Of a stretch of DNA of 64,000 nucleotides, positions 53,186-62,226 are shown piece after piece. Under the pieces are notes generated by a model. It was not told the origin of the DNA. It did not search any database and saw only the letters and a list, made by a program, of their open reading frames with translations. Source of the DNA: Verrucomicrobiota bacterium (GTDB lineage Bacteria > Verrucomicrobiota > Verrucomicrobiae > Limisphaerales > UBA11358). The stretch is taken from contig JACZKP010000065.1 of assembly GCA_014860005.1 (NCBI GenBank), positions 1 to 64,000 on the forward strand. The letters are read 5' to 3'. Positions within the stretch are counted from its first letter, which is position 1. Every line of letters starts with the position of its first letter. The translations under genes and the position numbers were made by a program.

Positions 53186-53228
53186 AAACGCCTCCGCGGG
53201 TTGGAAGTTCTCAGGTTGGGAAAAAACC

Positions 53229-53365
53229 GCGCGTCCTCGCGGGCCTTGGCCCAACGCCGTCGAATCCACTTTTCGATGCCGACCAGCGCGTAACGGCCAC
53301 CGCGACCGCCGGAATGTGCAGTCGCGCCTCGCCACTGAGCGGCGCGCCGCGGAAGAGGCGGTTCG
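53229..53365 (-). pseudogene. Relic of a second P-type ATPase C-terminus
   Basis: The minus strand encodes YALVGIEKWIRRRWAKARED after a frame shift, nearly identical to the last 30 residues of the ATPase at 55.1 kb (YALVGIEKWIRRRWAKAREG). Upstream a broken version of its FHTAPISGQAWLRILAVAV segment can be followed. Together with the UspA head behind it, this is a degraded copy of the ATPase-tail/UspA-head junction. The stretch from here to 53411 has nothing else. Confidence 0.65.
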
Positions 53366-53411
53366 AATCCGGACATCCGCCCACCCGGAGGAGGCGTGTT
53401 CACGTGCGGTT

Positions 53412-55079
53412 TCATGGGCGCTTGGAGTCGCCAGGCGCAGCCGCCAAGGCATATAGACGGTTCATGGTCGCCACGTAAAGGACGCCATTGGCTGCGACCG
53501 GCGTCGTGTGAATCGGCCGGCCCAGATTTGTCGAGCCAAGCACCTCCTTGGCCCGTCCCGCCCGCAGCACCCAGAGCGTGCCGCGATGGGTGCCGACATA
53601 CACCTTGCCGTCAGCCACCAGGGTCGAACCCCAGACTTCCCCGTCCAATTCCTGGGTCCAAAGAGCCCGCCCCGTGCGCCCATCCACGGCATGCAGCATC
53701 CGTCCCATGTCAGCGATGAAAACCAGCCCATCCTCCGTCACCGATGGCGTGGAAATGCAGTGGCGCTCCAGGGGATAGGTCCAGACCGCAGCGGTGCGGG
53801 TCACGTCGCCGGCGCCGGTTGCGTCCAGGCAAAACAGCCAGCATTCGCGCTTGCCGTGCCAGGGATCCCCGCCGGCGGCGACGTAAATGCGATCGCCGTG
53901 GAACACCGGCATCCCCACGATGCTGCTCGGGCTCGTCCGGCGGTTGCCCTGATACTGCGAGATGTTCTCCTTGGGCGCGGCGGGGTCGCAGTCGAAGCTC
54001 CAGGCCAACTTCAAGCTCGCCGGACGCAAGGGGGCCGGCGTCGCCGCCGGGAGTGCCTCGAAGGCATACACCACGCCATCGCCGCCGCCGTGGAAAACCA
54101 AGGGCCGGCCGGCCGCCACCCCGAAGGAGGCCGACGAGAACGTGCCGTGAAACACCCGCGCCCCGATGCCCGTGGCGTCCTGCGCCACGATCCGGCCCGT
54201 GTGTTTGTCCAGCACGACCAGGCCGGGCGCGCGCGGCGAAGGCCGGTGACGATGCGTGTGGTCCACCCCGTTCGGCGTGCTTACGTAGAGATGATCGCCC
54301 TGCACCAGCACCGAAATGTTCGCCGAATCATGCGGATAAACATCCACTTCACGCCGCAGATCCGTCACCCAGAGGATGTCCCCGTCCAGCGCACCCGTCG
54401 GTGCCGGCTCGACGCCGCGCGGCGCGGCATGGCGGCTTTCGTCTTGATAAGGACCGTCGTTGCCATTGGCCAGGCCGTCGAGGTCCAGGCACATGACTTC
54501 CGCGCGGTTATTGACGAGATACACCCGGTCACCTTCCACGGCCGGGGACGAAGTGAGGCCGGCGCCGGGACAATCGAGGTACGGGCATTCCGGCAGCTTG
54601 GGCACCACCAGTTGCCAGACCAGGCGTCCGCTCGATTCCTCAAAACACATCAGCACGGCCCGGTCTCCCTTGTGGCGCGGGTCGCGGGGCGCACCGTTGT
54701 TGGTGCCGATGAGCACCCGTCCCCGCGCGATCACCGGGGTGGAGTAGGTGGACGTGCCGAGGTCCGCCACCCAGCGAATATTGCGGCCCGTCTGCGGATC
54801 GCAGTCGACCGGCAGGCCGCGCTCGGCGGAAACCATGTTGCGCGAATGGCGCTGGCCCCACTGCGGCTGATCGCCAGCCCCGGCGGAAACACCAGCAACG
54901 CTCAGAACAAACAAAACCGCCAGGACGCAAACCGGCCCCCGGCGGAAGCGCGGCGGGGCGTGGCCCCGGTGCGACCAAACCACGTCGAACCGGTGACGGA
55001 GTTTTCGCACAAGCGCGGCGGCGACATCCGCGCCGGTTTTGGCGATGTGGCTGAAATCGGTTCCAAACATGATGTTCAT
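53412..55079 (-). CDS. PQQ-like beta-propeller protein with a UspA-derived N-terminus
   Basis: A 555-residue protein. Its ATG has a strong GGGAGG upstream and overlaps the ATPase stop (ATGA). The first 28 residues (MNIMFGTDFSHIAKTGADVA...) are the start of a universal stress protein. They are followed by a basic stretch and a hydrophobic segment that looks like an export signal, VCVLAVLFVLSVAGVSAGA. The rest is an eight-bladed PQQ-type propeller with blades such as STYSTPVIARGRVLIGTNNG, RTGRALWTQELDGEVWGSTL and ANGVLYVATMNRLYALAA. No PQQ-ligand set or CxxCH is seen, so a binding or scaffold role is likelier than dehydrogenation. The signal would be internal to the chain if the UspA start is used. 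Confidence 0.75.
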   Translation of the reverse strand: MNIMFGTDFSHIAKTGADVAAALVRKLRHRFDVVWSHRGHAPPRFRRGPVCVLAVLFVLSVAGVSAGAGDQPQWGQRHSRNMVSAERGLPVDCDPQTGRNIRWVADLGTSTYSTPVIARGRVLIGTNNGAPRDPRHKGDRAVLMCFEESSGRLVWQLVVPKLPECPYLDCPGAGLTSSPAVEGDRVYLVNNRAEVMCLDLDGLANGNDGPYQDESRHAAPRGVEPAPTGALDGDILWVTDLRREVDVYPHDSANISVLVQGDHLYVSTPNGVDHTHRHRPSPRAPGLVVLDKHTGRIVAQDATGIGARVFHGTFSSASFGVAAGRPLVFHGGGDGVVYAFEALPAATPAPLRPASLKLAWSFDCDPAAPKENISQYQGNRRTSPSSIVGMPVFHGDRIYVAAGGDPWHGKRECWLFCLDATGAGDVTRTAAVWTYPLERHCISTPSVTEDGLVFIADMGRMLHAVDGRTGRALWTQELDGEVWGSTLVADGKVYVGTHRGTLWVLRAGRAKEVLGSTNLGRPIHTTPVAANGVLYVATMNRLYALAAAPGDSKRP

Positions 55080-57859
55080 GACGACCTCCCGGTGGTTGAA
55101 TGGTTCAGTGGCAGGGAAGATTTGACGCCCTCGCGGGCCTTGGCCCAGCGCCGCCGGATCCACTTCTCAATGCCGACCAGCGCGTAACCGGCCACGGCGA
55201 CCGCGAGAATGCGCAGCCAGGCCTGGCCGCTGATCGGCGCGGTGTGGAAGAGGCGGTTCATGATCGGCGCGTAGGTGAACAGCAGTTGCGCGGCGACCAT
55301 GCTCGCGATGCCGGCGTAGATCCACGGGTTGCTGAAGACGCCCACAGCGAACATCGAGTCCGTGAGTGAGCGGCAGTTCAGCAGATAAAACACCAGCACC
55401 ATCACCACCACGTTCACGGCGATGGTCCGCGCCTCCGCGACGCTCGCAGCGTGCGCGGCCTGTTCCCAGACGAATAGACCGAACGCGCCCGCCAGCATCA
55501 GCGCGGACACCAGCCCGATGCGCATCACCACGGGGAACGTCATGATCGGTGTCTTTGGGCCGCGCGGCGGGCGCTGCATGAGATCACGCTCCTTCGACTC
55601 GAAGACGAGCATCAGTCCCAGCAGGATCACCGTGGTCATGTTCACCCACAGCAATTGCACCGGCAGAATGGGCAGGGTGACGCCGGCCAACACCGCAGCG
55701 AGAATGATCAACCCTTGGCCGAAATTGGTCGGCAGCGTCCAGACGATGAACTTGGTGAGGTTGTCGAAGACGTTCCGGCCTTCTTCCACCGCCGCTTCAA
55801 TCGAGGCAAAGTTGTCGTCCGTGAGCATCATGTCGGCCGCGCCCTTGGCCACGTCCGTGCCCGCGATGCCCATGGCCACGCCGATGTCCGCCTGTTTGAG
55901 CGCGGGCGCGTCATTGACGCCGTCGCCTGTCATCGCGACGACGTGACCTCGTGACTGGAGCGCCTGAACCAGCCGCAGCTTCTGCTCCGGGGCGACGCGG
56001 GCGAACACGTCCGTTTGCTCCGCCACTTCGGGCAATTCCGTGTCGGAGACGTCCTCCAACTCCCGGCCCGTGACCACCCGCAACTCGTGACCCGTGCCCG
56101 CCACGCCGTTCAACCCGATCTGGTGCGCGATGGCTTTGGCGGTCAGCGCGTGGTCGCCCGTGATCATCTTGACGCGGATGCCGGCGCGCTGGCACTGGCG
56201 CACGGCCGATATGGCTTCGGCGCGCGGCGGGTCAATCATCGCTTGCAGGCCGAGAAAGGTGAGGCCGCCGGCCACGTCCGTGTGCGCCACGCGCGTCTGC
56301 TCGGTGGAAACCCGACGCCGGGCGAACGCGAGCACGCGCAGTCCTTGCGCTGCCATGGCCTCGGCCGCGAGGCGGAGGTCTTCCTTGTCGAGCGCGGTGT
56401 GGCCACCGCTCTCGCCGAGGGCGTCCACGCAACGGTCCAGCAGCCGTTCCACCGCGCCCTTGACGTAGATGACGTGCTCGCGATTGCCGGGCGGGGCGTG
56501 CAGCGTGACCATGTATTGGTGTTCCGACTCGAAGGGGATGAGGTCGAGCCGGGGAAAGAGCTGGTGCGCTTCGGATTCAATCAAACCGCCTTTCCCCGCA
56601 GCGACGATGAGCGCGCCTTCGGTGGGATCGCCTTGCACCGTGAGCCTGCCCTCCTTGCGGACGAGCTGGGCGTCGTTGCAGAGCAGACCGGCTTGGAGAC
56701 ATTCCCGGATGGCGTCTTGCGCGGCCAATTGCGTCGGCTCGCCGTTGCGGTGGATATGGCCGTCCGGCTCATAGCCAGCACCCGTCACTTCAAACCGGGT
56801 CTTCGCCGCGTAGATCTGCTGCACGGTCATTTGGTTCTCCGTGAGCGTGCCGGTCTTGTCGGAGCAGATGACGGTGGTGCTGCCGAGCGTCTCGACGGCG
56901 GGAAGCTTGCGGATGATGGCACGGCGGCGCGCCATGCGGGCGACGCCGATGGCCAGCACGATGGTGACGGCGGCGGGCAGGCCTTCCGGGATAGCGCCCA
57001 CGGCCAACGCCACGGCGCTCATGAACACTTCAACCAGCGGCTGCCCTCGCAGCACGCCCACCAGGAACGTCACGGCCGCCAGCGCGAGGATGGCGATGAG
57101 CAACACCTTGCTGAACTGGGCGATCTTCCGCGTGAGCGGCGTCGAGAGGCTGGTGGCTTCGCTAATCAGCCGGGCGATGCGGCCCGTTTCGGTCTGGTTG
57201 CCGATGCCCCACACGACGCCCTCGGCCTGGCCGTAAGTGACGAGCGTGCCGGCGAAAGCGAGGTTCTTGCGTTCCGCCAGAATGGTGTCGACTGCCAGCG
57301 CATCGGCGTGTTTCTCGACTGGCACGGATTCGCCGGTGAGCGCCGATTCGTCAACTTGGAGATCGCGCACATGGAACAGGCGGAGATCGGCGGGCACGCA
57401 GTCACCGGATTGCAGAAGCACCACGTCGCCCGGCACGAGTTCCTCCGAAGCCACGCGCTGCTTGCGGCCCTCGCGGCGCACGGTCGCCTCGGTGATCACC
57501 ATTTTGGCCAGCGCCTCGATGGCGCGTTCGGCCTTGGCCTCCTGTACGTAGCCGACAATGGCGTTGACGAGGACCACGCCAAAGATGACCACCGCATCCA
57601 CCCACTCCTTGAAAAAGAGGGTGAGAATGCTGGCGGCCAGCAGGAGATAGAGGAGCGGCTGGTGAAATTGCAGGAGGAAGCGCACCCATTCGCTCTGGCG
57701 CTTCTGGGCGGTCAGGCGGTTCGGGCCGTATTGCGCCTGCCGCCTCGGGATTTCATCAGCGGGAAGGCCGGCGCGCAAATCTACGCCGAGGCGTTGCACG
57801 ACCTGCTCGGTCTGGAGCTGATGCCAGGCCGGCGGTTGGGTTGTGCTTGTTTCTTTCAT
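55076..57859 (-). CDS. P-type (P2A) cation-transporting ATPase
   Basis: A 927-residue ATPase of the Ca2+-type (P2A) group. The phosphorylation site is VICSDKTGTLTENQ near residue 330; TGESVP (VDESALTGESVPVEK) marks the actuator domain, KGAVERLLDRC and MITGDHALTAKAIA the nucleotide and hinge regions, and GDGVNDAPALKQADIGVAMG the P domain end. Helix 4 carries GAIPEGLPAAVTIVLAIGVA, the PEGLP motif of Ca2+ and Na+/K+ pumps. Ten membrane helices are expected. It probably exports Ca2+, or Na+ by analogy with the Na+-driven SbtA nearby. It is coupled by ATGA to the PQQ-like gene. The N-terminal cation-ATPase domain begins PAWHQLQTEQVVQRLGVDLR. Confidence 0.94.
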   Translation of the reverse strand: MKETSTTQPPAWHQLQTEQVVQRLGVDLRAGLPADEIPRRQAQYGPNRLTAQKRQSEWVRFLLQFHQPLLYLLLAASILTLFFKEWVDAVVIFGVVLVNAIVGYVQEAKAERAIEALAKMVITEATVRREGRKQRVASEELVPGDVVLLQSGDCVPADLRLFHVRDLQVDESALTGESVPVEKHADALAVDTILAERKNLAFAGTLVTYGQAEGVVWGIGNQTETGRIARLISEATSLSTPLTRKIAQFSKVLLIAILALAAVTFLVGVLRGQPLVEVFMSAVALAVGAIPEGLPAAVTIVLAIGVARMARRRAIIRKLPAVETLGSTTVICSDKTGTLTENQMTVQQIYAAKTRFEVTGAGYEPDGHIHRNGEPTQLAAQDAIRECLQAGLLCNDAQLVRKEGRLTVQGDPTEGALIVAAGKGGLIESEAHQLFPRLDLIPFESEHQYMVTLHAPPGNREHVIYVKGAVERLLDRCVDALGESGGHTALDKEDLRLAAEAMAAQGLRVLAFARRRVSTEQTRVAHTDVAGGLTFLGLQAMIDPPRAEAISAVRQCQRAGIRVKMITGDHALTAKAIAHQIGLNGVAGTGHELRVVTGRELEDVSDTELPEVAEQTDVFARVAPEQKLRLVQALQSRGHVVAMTGDGVNDAPALKQADIGVAMGIAGTDVAKGAADMMLTDDNFASIEAAVEEGRNVFDNLTKFIVWTLPTNFGQGLIILAAVLAGVTLPILPVQLLWVNMTTVILLGLMLVFESKERDLMQRPPRGPKTPIMTFPVVMRIGLVSALMLAGAFGLFVWEQAAHAASVAEARTIAVNVVVMVLVFYLLNCRSLTDSMFAVGVFSNPWIYAGIASMVAAQLLFTYAPIMNRLFHTAPISGQAWLRILAVAVAGYALVGIEKWIRRRWAKAREGVKSSLPLNHSTTGRSS

Positions 57860-58099
57860 TGGCGTGACACGGCATCTGGCCCTGGCGTTATTGCCCGCGG
57901 ATGAGCGGCAGCAACTGGCTGACGTTCACCGAGCCGGCCTTCTGTTGAATGTCGCCCGCGGATACTTTTTCTCAATGTCCCGGATCTTCGGCCGATGCTT
58001 TGTCGCTTTCATGATTTGCATTCGTTGTAGTGAGCGGTTGCTGGAAATGGGTGTCCGGATGCGCCCCTGACTCGCGCAACAGGTGTCGGGTCAAGCGGC

Positions 58100-59026
58100 T
58101 TAAAAACCATCGTCGCTTTCACGCAACGGAGGGGATGGAAGCTGGCTTCCGGTGATGCGTTGGAAAGCTTCGCGGTATTTCTCGCTGGTTTTGCGCACGA
58201 CTTCCGGCGGCAAGGGCGGCGCGGGCGGTTGCTTGTCCCAACGCAGTCCTTCTAGGTAATCGCGCACGTATTGCTTGTCGAAGCTGGGCTGCGGCCCGCC
58301 CGGCGCGTAGCCGGCCACCGGCCAAAAGCGGGACGAATCAGGCGTGAGCACTTCGTCAATGAGGATCACCTCGTCCTTGCACACGCCGAACTCGAACTTG
58401 GTGTCGGCAATGATGAGGCCACGCTGGGCGGCGTAATGGGCCGCTTCCTCGTAGAGTCGCAGGCTGAGACGGCGAACGACCTCGGCGCGGTCGCGTCCAA
58501 CCATCGTGGTCATGCGCTCGAAAGAGATATTTTCATCGTGCTGGCCTTGTGGGGCTTTGGTGGCGGGTGTGAAAATCGGGCCGGGCAGCTTGTCGGATTC
58601 GCGCAGTCCGGGTGGCAACGGAATGCCGCAGACCGCGCCGGATTGTCGGTATTCCTTCCAAGCCGAGCCGCTCAAGTAGCCGCGGACGACAGCTTCGACC
58701 GGCAGCGGGCGCGCCTTTTCCACCACCATCGCGCGGCCTTTCAGCGGCTGGAGACTTTCCCAGTGGCCGACGGCCAGTTCGAGGTCCATGGTGAGAAAAT
58801 GGTTGCGGACGATGGACTCTGTGCGCTTGAACCAGAATCGCGAGAGTTGCGTGAGCACGCGGCCTTTGTCGGGGATGGGCGTGGGCAGCACCACATCAAA
58901 GGCGGAGATGCGGTCCGTGGCGACGATGAGCAGCGCGTCGTCCAGATCGTAAATGTCGCGAACCTTGCCGCGCGCGACCAGGGGCAGTTCCGGCACGGTG
59001 GAGTCGAGCGAGGTGGAGTCATTCAT
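58100..59026 (-). CDS. purC: SAICAR synthase PurC
   Basis: A 308-residue enzyme that condenses CAIR (made by PurK and PurE) with aspartate using ATP. Motifs: GKVRDIYDLDDALLIVATDR, SAFDVVLPTPIPDKG, VVRGYLSGSAWKEY (the SAICAR synthetase signature), ADTKFEFGVCKDEVILIDEV and LTPDSSRFWPVAGYAPGG. Length fits the longer, eukaryote-like type rather than the 240-residue form. It lies 65 bp downstream of the CofE-like gene on the same strand; the other two purine genes are 7 kb away inside the same candidate island. The 240 bp between it and the ATPase gene contain no convincing gene, only possible tail fragments. Confidence 0.95.
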   Translation of the reverse strand: MNDSTSLDSTVPELPLVARGKVRDIYDLDDALLIVATDRISAFDVVLPTPIPDKGRVLTQLSRFWFKRTESIVRNHFLTMDLELAVGHWESLQPLKGRAMVVEKARPLPVEAVVRGYLSGSAWKEYRQSGAVCGIPLPPGLRESDKLPGPIFTPATKAPQGQHDENISFERMTTMVGRDRAEVVRRLSLRLYEEAAHYAAQRGLIIADTKFEFGVCKDEVILIDEVLTPDSSRFWPVAGYAPGGPQPSFDKQYVRDYLEGLRWDKQPPAPPLPPEVVRKTSEKYREAFQRITGSQLPSPPLRESDDGF

Positions 59027-59091
59027 AAGGGTGAGGGGTTCATCCGCATTGGCGCGTCAGGTGTTGGCAATTGGTTGTGCATGATTCGATT

Positions 59092-59904
59092 TCAACGCGC
59101 ACGGGACGGAACTTCAGCGAGTGCCCGTTCCGACTCGGCTTGGTGGTTGTTCGCCGGGCTGGCTTTCGCGGCCCGCTTCCAGTTCACAGCTTGAAGCAAC
59201 GGCGCATACAGGTCGTCCTTCGGCTTGATGCGCAGCGCCGCCAGTTCCGCGGGTGATGGCTCGCGGTCTTGGAAGGTCACAAAGGGAAGGTCCGAAAGAA
59301 CGGTCAGCGGCGTTTGTTCGTTGCCCTCGCCCATGACCAGGACGGCAGCGGCGGCCAGCGCGTCGGCGACATTCGCCTTAGTCATTCGCAGGGGGCGACC
59401 GAAAACGTCCCTCCTGCCGACGTAATCGTTCAGTGCGAGAAAGCCGCTGTGGGCCAGCGCCAGCCCGGTCACGCCACAGCGCAGCGGCGCGGTCGTGCTG
59501 TCGGTGATGAGCACGCCAACGTGCCGGCGGGAAAACCGGTCGCGCACGTAAGACCGGACCACGTTCGCCACGCTTTGCGCGTCCGAGGGCCACAGGATGA
59601 AGCAGCCATCAGCATTGGACTCATCAATTCCGGCTGACGGAATCAGGCGGCCCTCCTTGAGGGTGAGGGTGACGCCGTAGCGGTTGCTCTCGGGCGGCAA
59701 GAATGCGTCGGCCTCGCTCTCGATCAGCGCCTGCTTGTCGGTCGTGTCGCAACAGAAGAAAAGCCCCTGGCAGATGGCGACGAGTTTGGAAGTGATCGCC
59801 AACACCGTGCGTTCTTCCAGCGCGGGCAGGTGTTGGTCCAAGAGCCGGAACAGGCTTTGTTCCGCAATCGGGATGAGGCCGGTATGGATAGGTTGAACAG
59901 TCAT
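59092..59904 (-). CDS. CofE-like gamma-glutamyl ligase (F420-0/folate type)
   Basis: A 270-residue member of the CofE family, which adds gamma-linked glutamates to coenzyme F420-0 or folate-like acceptors using GTP and metal. LPALEERTVLAITSKLVAIC is the N-terminal strand-helix, LIPSAGIDESNADGCFILWP the core signature with the metal-binding aspartates, and VGVLITDSTTAPLRCGVTGL and ALNDYVGRRDVFGRPLRMTK close the fold. Related bacterial proteins in organisms without F420 are annotated as putative folate gamma-glutamate ligases, and no other F420 gene is seen here. It lies between the DUF4914-like gene and purC in one run. The ATG at 59904 is preferred over an upstream in-frame ATG. Confidence 0.85.
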   Translation of the reverse strand: MTVQPIHTGLIPIAEQSLFRLLDQHLPALEERTVLAITSKLVAICQGLFFCCDTTDKQALIESEADAFLPPESNRYGVTLTLKEGRLIPSAGIDESNADGCFILWPSDAQSVANVVRSYVRDRFSRRHVGVLITDSTTAPLRCGVTGLALAHSGFLALNDYVGRRDVFGRPLRMTKANVADALAAAAVLVMGEGNEQTPLTVLSDLPFVTFQDREPSPAELAALRIKPKDDLYAPLLQAVNWKRAAKASPANNHQAESERALAEVPSRAR

Positions 59905-59967
59905 GGGTCGCAGGGCCGACGGCATGGCGCGCTTCGCGAGCGGACCGTGCCAGCCGGGTGATGCGGA

Positions 59968-61869
59968 TCAGGAAGCCATAATGACTTTCTCGTAATCCTC
60001 CAGCTTCCCTCCGTCCAGACAGCAGGTGATGATTTGTTTGCCGAGCGGGTCCAGGTCGGGGTCTTGGAAATCCGCCAGGCACTTGTGGAAGAACGCCCGC
60101 AGGATTTCCGCGCCTTGATCGTAGGCTGCTTCTCCGACTTCCGGTTGCGTGTCCACCTGGAGCAACCAGCGGGCAATCATGCGGCCTTCCACCTGCAACT
60201 GGTGCAGTGTGTGGCCCAGCAGCGGGCAACGCGCCGGGCGAAGCTGGTCGGGGCGAAACTTCGCCACGCCCCGCCGGGCCAGATACTCGCGCGCGACCCA
60301 TTGCGGCATGAAGCCCACGCGCCACGCGCCAATGTGCTGGTTGGGGCAGAGGATGTGACGCATGCGCGTGTTCTCCGCGAACTGGCGGAGCAGCAGATTG
60401 GCATGATCCACGCGACGACCCGTCGCAAACGGCCAATAGGAGCCGACGCCTTCGCTGGTCATGCCTTCGGTGTCAACGATACTCGGATTGGCGTGGCCGC
60501 GCGGCGATACCAACCGCCAGAGCCAGGCGAGTGACGGGGGCAGGATGTGAAAAACGCCCATGATGCCGTAAGTGGGGTTCTCCTTCGTGCAGGGAGGTGT
60601 GCGCACGCCAAAACTGCGGATGTCCACCGGGACCGCTCCCTCCACCACGCCCGGAAAGGCCTTGCGCGGAATGATCACGCGGGGATTGGGACAACGCTTG
60701 CCCGGCGCATCCTTGATGTGCTCCCAAACCAGCGCACGGCTGCCGGGCACGGCGTCAATACTGAGAAATAACAACGGCTCGGGCGGTTCGGCGGCCAACT
60801 TCTCCAGATGCACATCCGTGCCGTAATGTTCCAGGTGATTGACGCGAACAAACCAGGCGTTCTCCGCGTCGGTCAGCGTGAGTTTGCCTTTGCCATCCTG
60901 CAACGAGGGATGGCACAGGGCCATGTCGTCGGTGACGGCGTGGAGTTCGCAACTGCGCGGAATCTCCAGGTAACGCTTCTCCCCGGTGACCAGATTCTCG
61001 CCCAGCAATAAGCGGCCATCCGGCTCACGATGGGCCTGTTCGAGCATTTCACTCTTGCCGCCGCCGCTCGCGCCTTCGTGCATGATCGTTACTACGTTGT
61101 CATAAGGCGTGATGACCTGGACGGTGGAGCAGTGATTCGTCACCCAGCCCTCGCGCTCGCCCAGTCCGAGCAGCACGCCGTAGATGCCCTTCTTGGCGCT
61201 GGGGCCGGGATACAGGTTGTAAGAGAACAGCTCATGCAGCCCGTCGCGGCGGTTATGCACAACGACTTGTTTGCCGTTGCAATGCGTGTGGCGGAAGACC
61301 GGCGCCACGTAGATGATCGCTCGCGGCATGAAGCTCGCCGGAATCTCATCGGCGGGAATGATGCCCTGCAACATGGCCAGCCCGAGCGCGAAGAAGCCGG
61401 CGTTGCCGGGCGCAATCACCAGCGCGTCCATGCCCAGGCCCGCGCCCCCGGCCACGAAACCGAACATCGCCAGTTCCTGGCCCTTGAGCCAATCGAAGGT
61501 CTGCTGACGCAGCGGAGCGAAGTCGGCCCCGAAACGTTGCTGGAAGGATTCTTTGTCGGTCGGCAACCCGTCGCCAACGACCATGCAGTCGGGGTCGCGG
61601 CGGCGCATGTAAGGATCGGGGTAGTTGGCGGCCACGCCATTGCGCACCCGCGCCACGGTGGCTTCAACGACACGTCCTTTGCCCGGAACGTCGTAAGCAA
61701 CTTCAAAATAATTCGACTTGGGTCCGCCGCAGGCCAAGTCAATGAGTTCATCGGTCGTGCTGGCGATGGTGAGCCGTTTGCAGTGGGTGAGAATGTCCGC
61801 CGCTTCGACCGGAGGATGATATTTTTGCCAGTTGAGGTTTGTTTTTGTCATGTTCGATTGTGGGTTCAT
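59968..61869 (-). CDS. DUF4914-like protein with a PEPCK-type P-loop
   Basis: A 633-residue protein that I recognise as the DUF4914 kind. It includes ACGGPKSNYFEVAYDVPGKG and ANYPDPYMRRRDPDCMVVGD in the first half. A phosphate-binding loop, HEGASGGGKSEMLEQAHR, lies near residue 285, resembling the kinase-1a loop of phosphoenolpyruvate carboxykinase (GxxGxGKT/S). Later come VRVNHLEHYGTDVHLEKLAA, RVIIPRKAFPGVVEGAVPVD and TEGMTSEGVGSYWPFATGRR. ATP- or GTP-dependent phosphoryl transfer on a carboxylate is possible but unproven; the family has no known function to me. It is between an HPF-like gene (30 bp) and a CofE-like gene (63 bp). MTKTNLN, six codons later, is an alternative start. Confidence 0.8.
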   Translation of the reverse strand: MNPQSNMTKTNLNWQKYHPPVEAADILTHCKRLTIASTTDELIDLACGGPKSNYFEVAYDVPGKGRVVEATVARVRNGVAANYPDPYMRRRDPDCMVVGDGLPTDKESFQQRFGADFAPLRQQTFDWLKGQELAMFGFVAGGAGLGMDALVIAPGNAGFFALGLAMLQGIIPADEIPASFMPRAIIYVAPVFRHTHCNGKQVVVHNRRDGLHELFSYNLYPGPSAKKGIYGVLLGLGEREGWVTNHCSTVQVITPYDNVVTIMHEGASGGGKSEMLEQAHREPDGRLLLGENLVTGEKRYLEIPRSCELHAVTDDMALCHPSLQDGKGKLTLTDAENAWFVRVNHLEHYGTDVHLEKLAAEPPEPLLFLSIDAVPGSRALVWEHIKDAPGKRCPNPRVIIPRKAFPGVVEGAVPVDIRSFGVRTPPCTKENPTYGIMGVFHILPPSLAWLWRLVSPRGHANPSIVDTEGMTSEGVGSYWPFATGRRVDHANLLLRQFAENTRMRHILCPNQHIGAWRVGFMPQWVAREYLARRGVAKFRPDQLRPARCPLLGHTLHQLQVEGRMIARWLLQVDTQPEVGEAAYDQGAEILRAFFHKCLADFQDPDLDPLGKQIITCCLDGGKLEDYEKVIMAS

Positions 61870-61899
61870 AAAATTGGATCGGGCCGTACGGCGGGCCAA

Positions 61900-62226
61900 T
61901 CAATCAGGTTTGGCTCTTTCCCCCTCAGGCCGGCGGACGGTCTGGCGCTCGGCCATTTGCTCCCGCAACCGGGTCACCGCCTTGCGCCATGCCGCCAGCC
62001 AGGTGTAATCGCGCGCCGCCGCGCAGATGTCCGGGCCGGTCACACTCAACGTAACCATCGCCTGGCAGGGTGGAGAAACGTCGCATTGCTGCTGCAACGT
62101 CACCCGGGCGGAAGCCACGGCCATCACGCGGTTGATCTCTTGCAAGTCGGCTTCCACCTGGTGCCGCAGCCGGTCATCCGCCTTTAGTTCTTGCATCTGG
62201 AAATGAATGGTCATCGTGGTCGCCAT
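61900..62226 (-). CDS. HPF/RaiA-like ribosome-associated protein
   Basis: A 108-residue protein that resembles the single-domain hibernation-promoting factors, which bind the 30S decoding centre and inactivate ribosomes in stationary phase. MTIHFQMQELKADDRLRHQV is the first strand and helix, VTLSVTGPDICAAARDYTWL the internal strand and helix typical of this group (compare VxLxVPGPDLHAxARDxT). AAWRKAVTRLREQMAERQ is the second helix, rich in arginine and lysine. It is the first gene of a four-gene run toward purC, divergent from the LysR gene. The match is by pattern only; a longer dimerising HPF is excluded by size. Confidence 0.7.
   Translation of the reverse strand: MATTMTIHFQMQELKADDRLRHQVEADLQEINRVMAVASARVTLQQQCDVSPPCQAMVTLSVTGPDICAAARDYTWLAAWRKAVTRLREQMAERQTVRRPEGERAKPD

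Noticed and set aside
53508..57904. Long plus-strand frames opposite the PQQ-like and ATPase genes (559 and 629 codons)
   Set aside because: The minus-strand genes have complete conserved motifs; the plus frames have none and match the codon-position bias expected of shadows.
57860..58099. Possible short gene on the minus strand ending LPLIRGQ
   Set aside because: Two frames would have to be joined across a stop, and no family is recognised.
59968..61869. First read as GTP-type phosphoenolpyruvate carboxykinase
   Set aside because: Only the P-loop resembles PEPCK; the substrate-binding arginine, metal-site and hinge motifs of PEPCK were not found, so the DUF4914-like description is safer.
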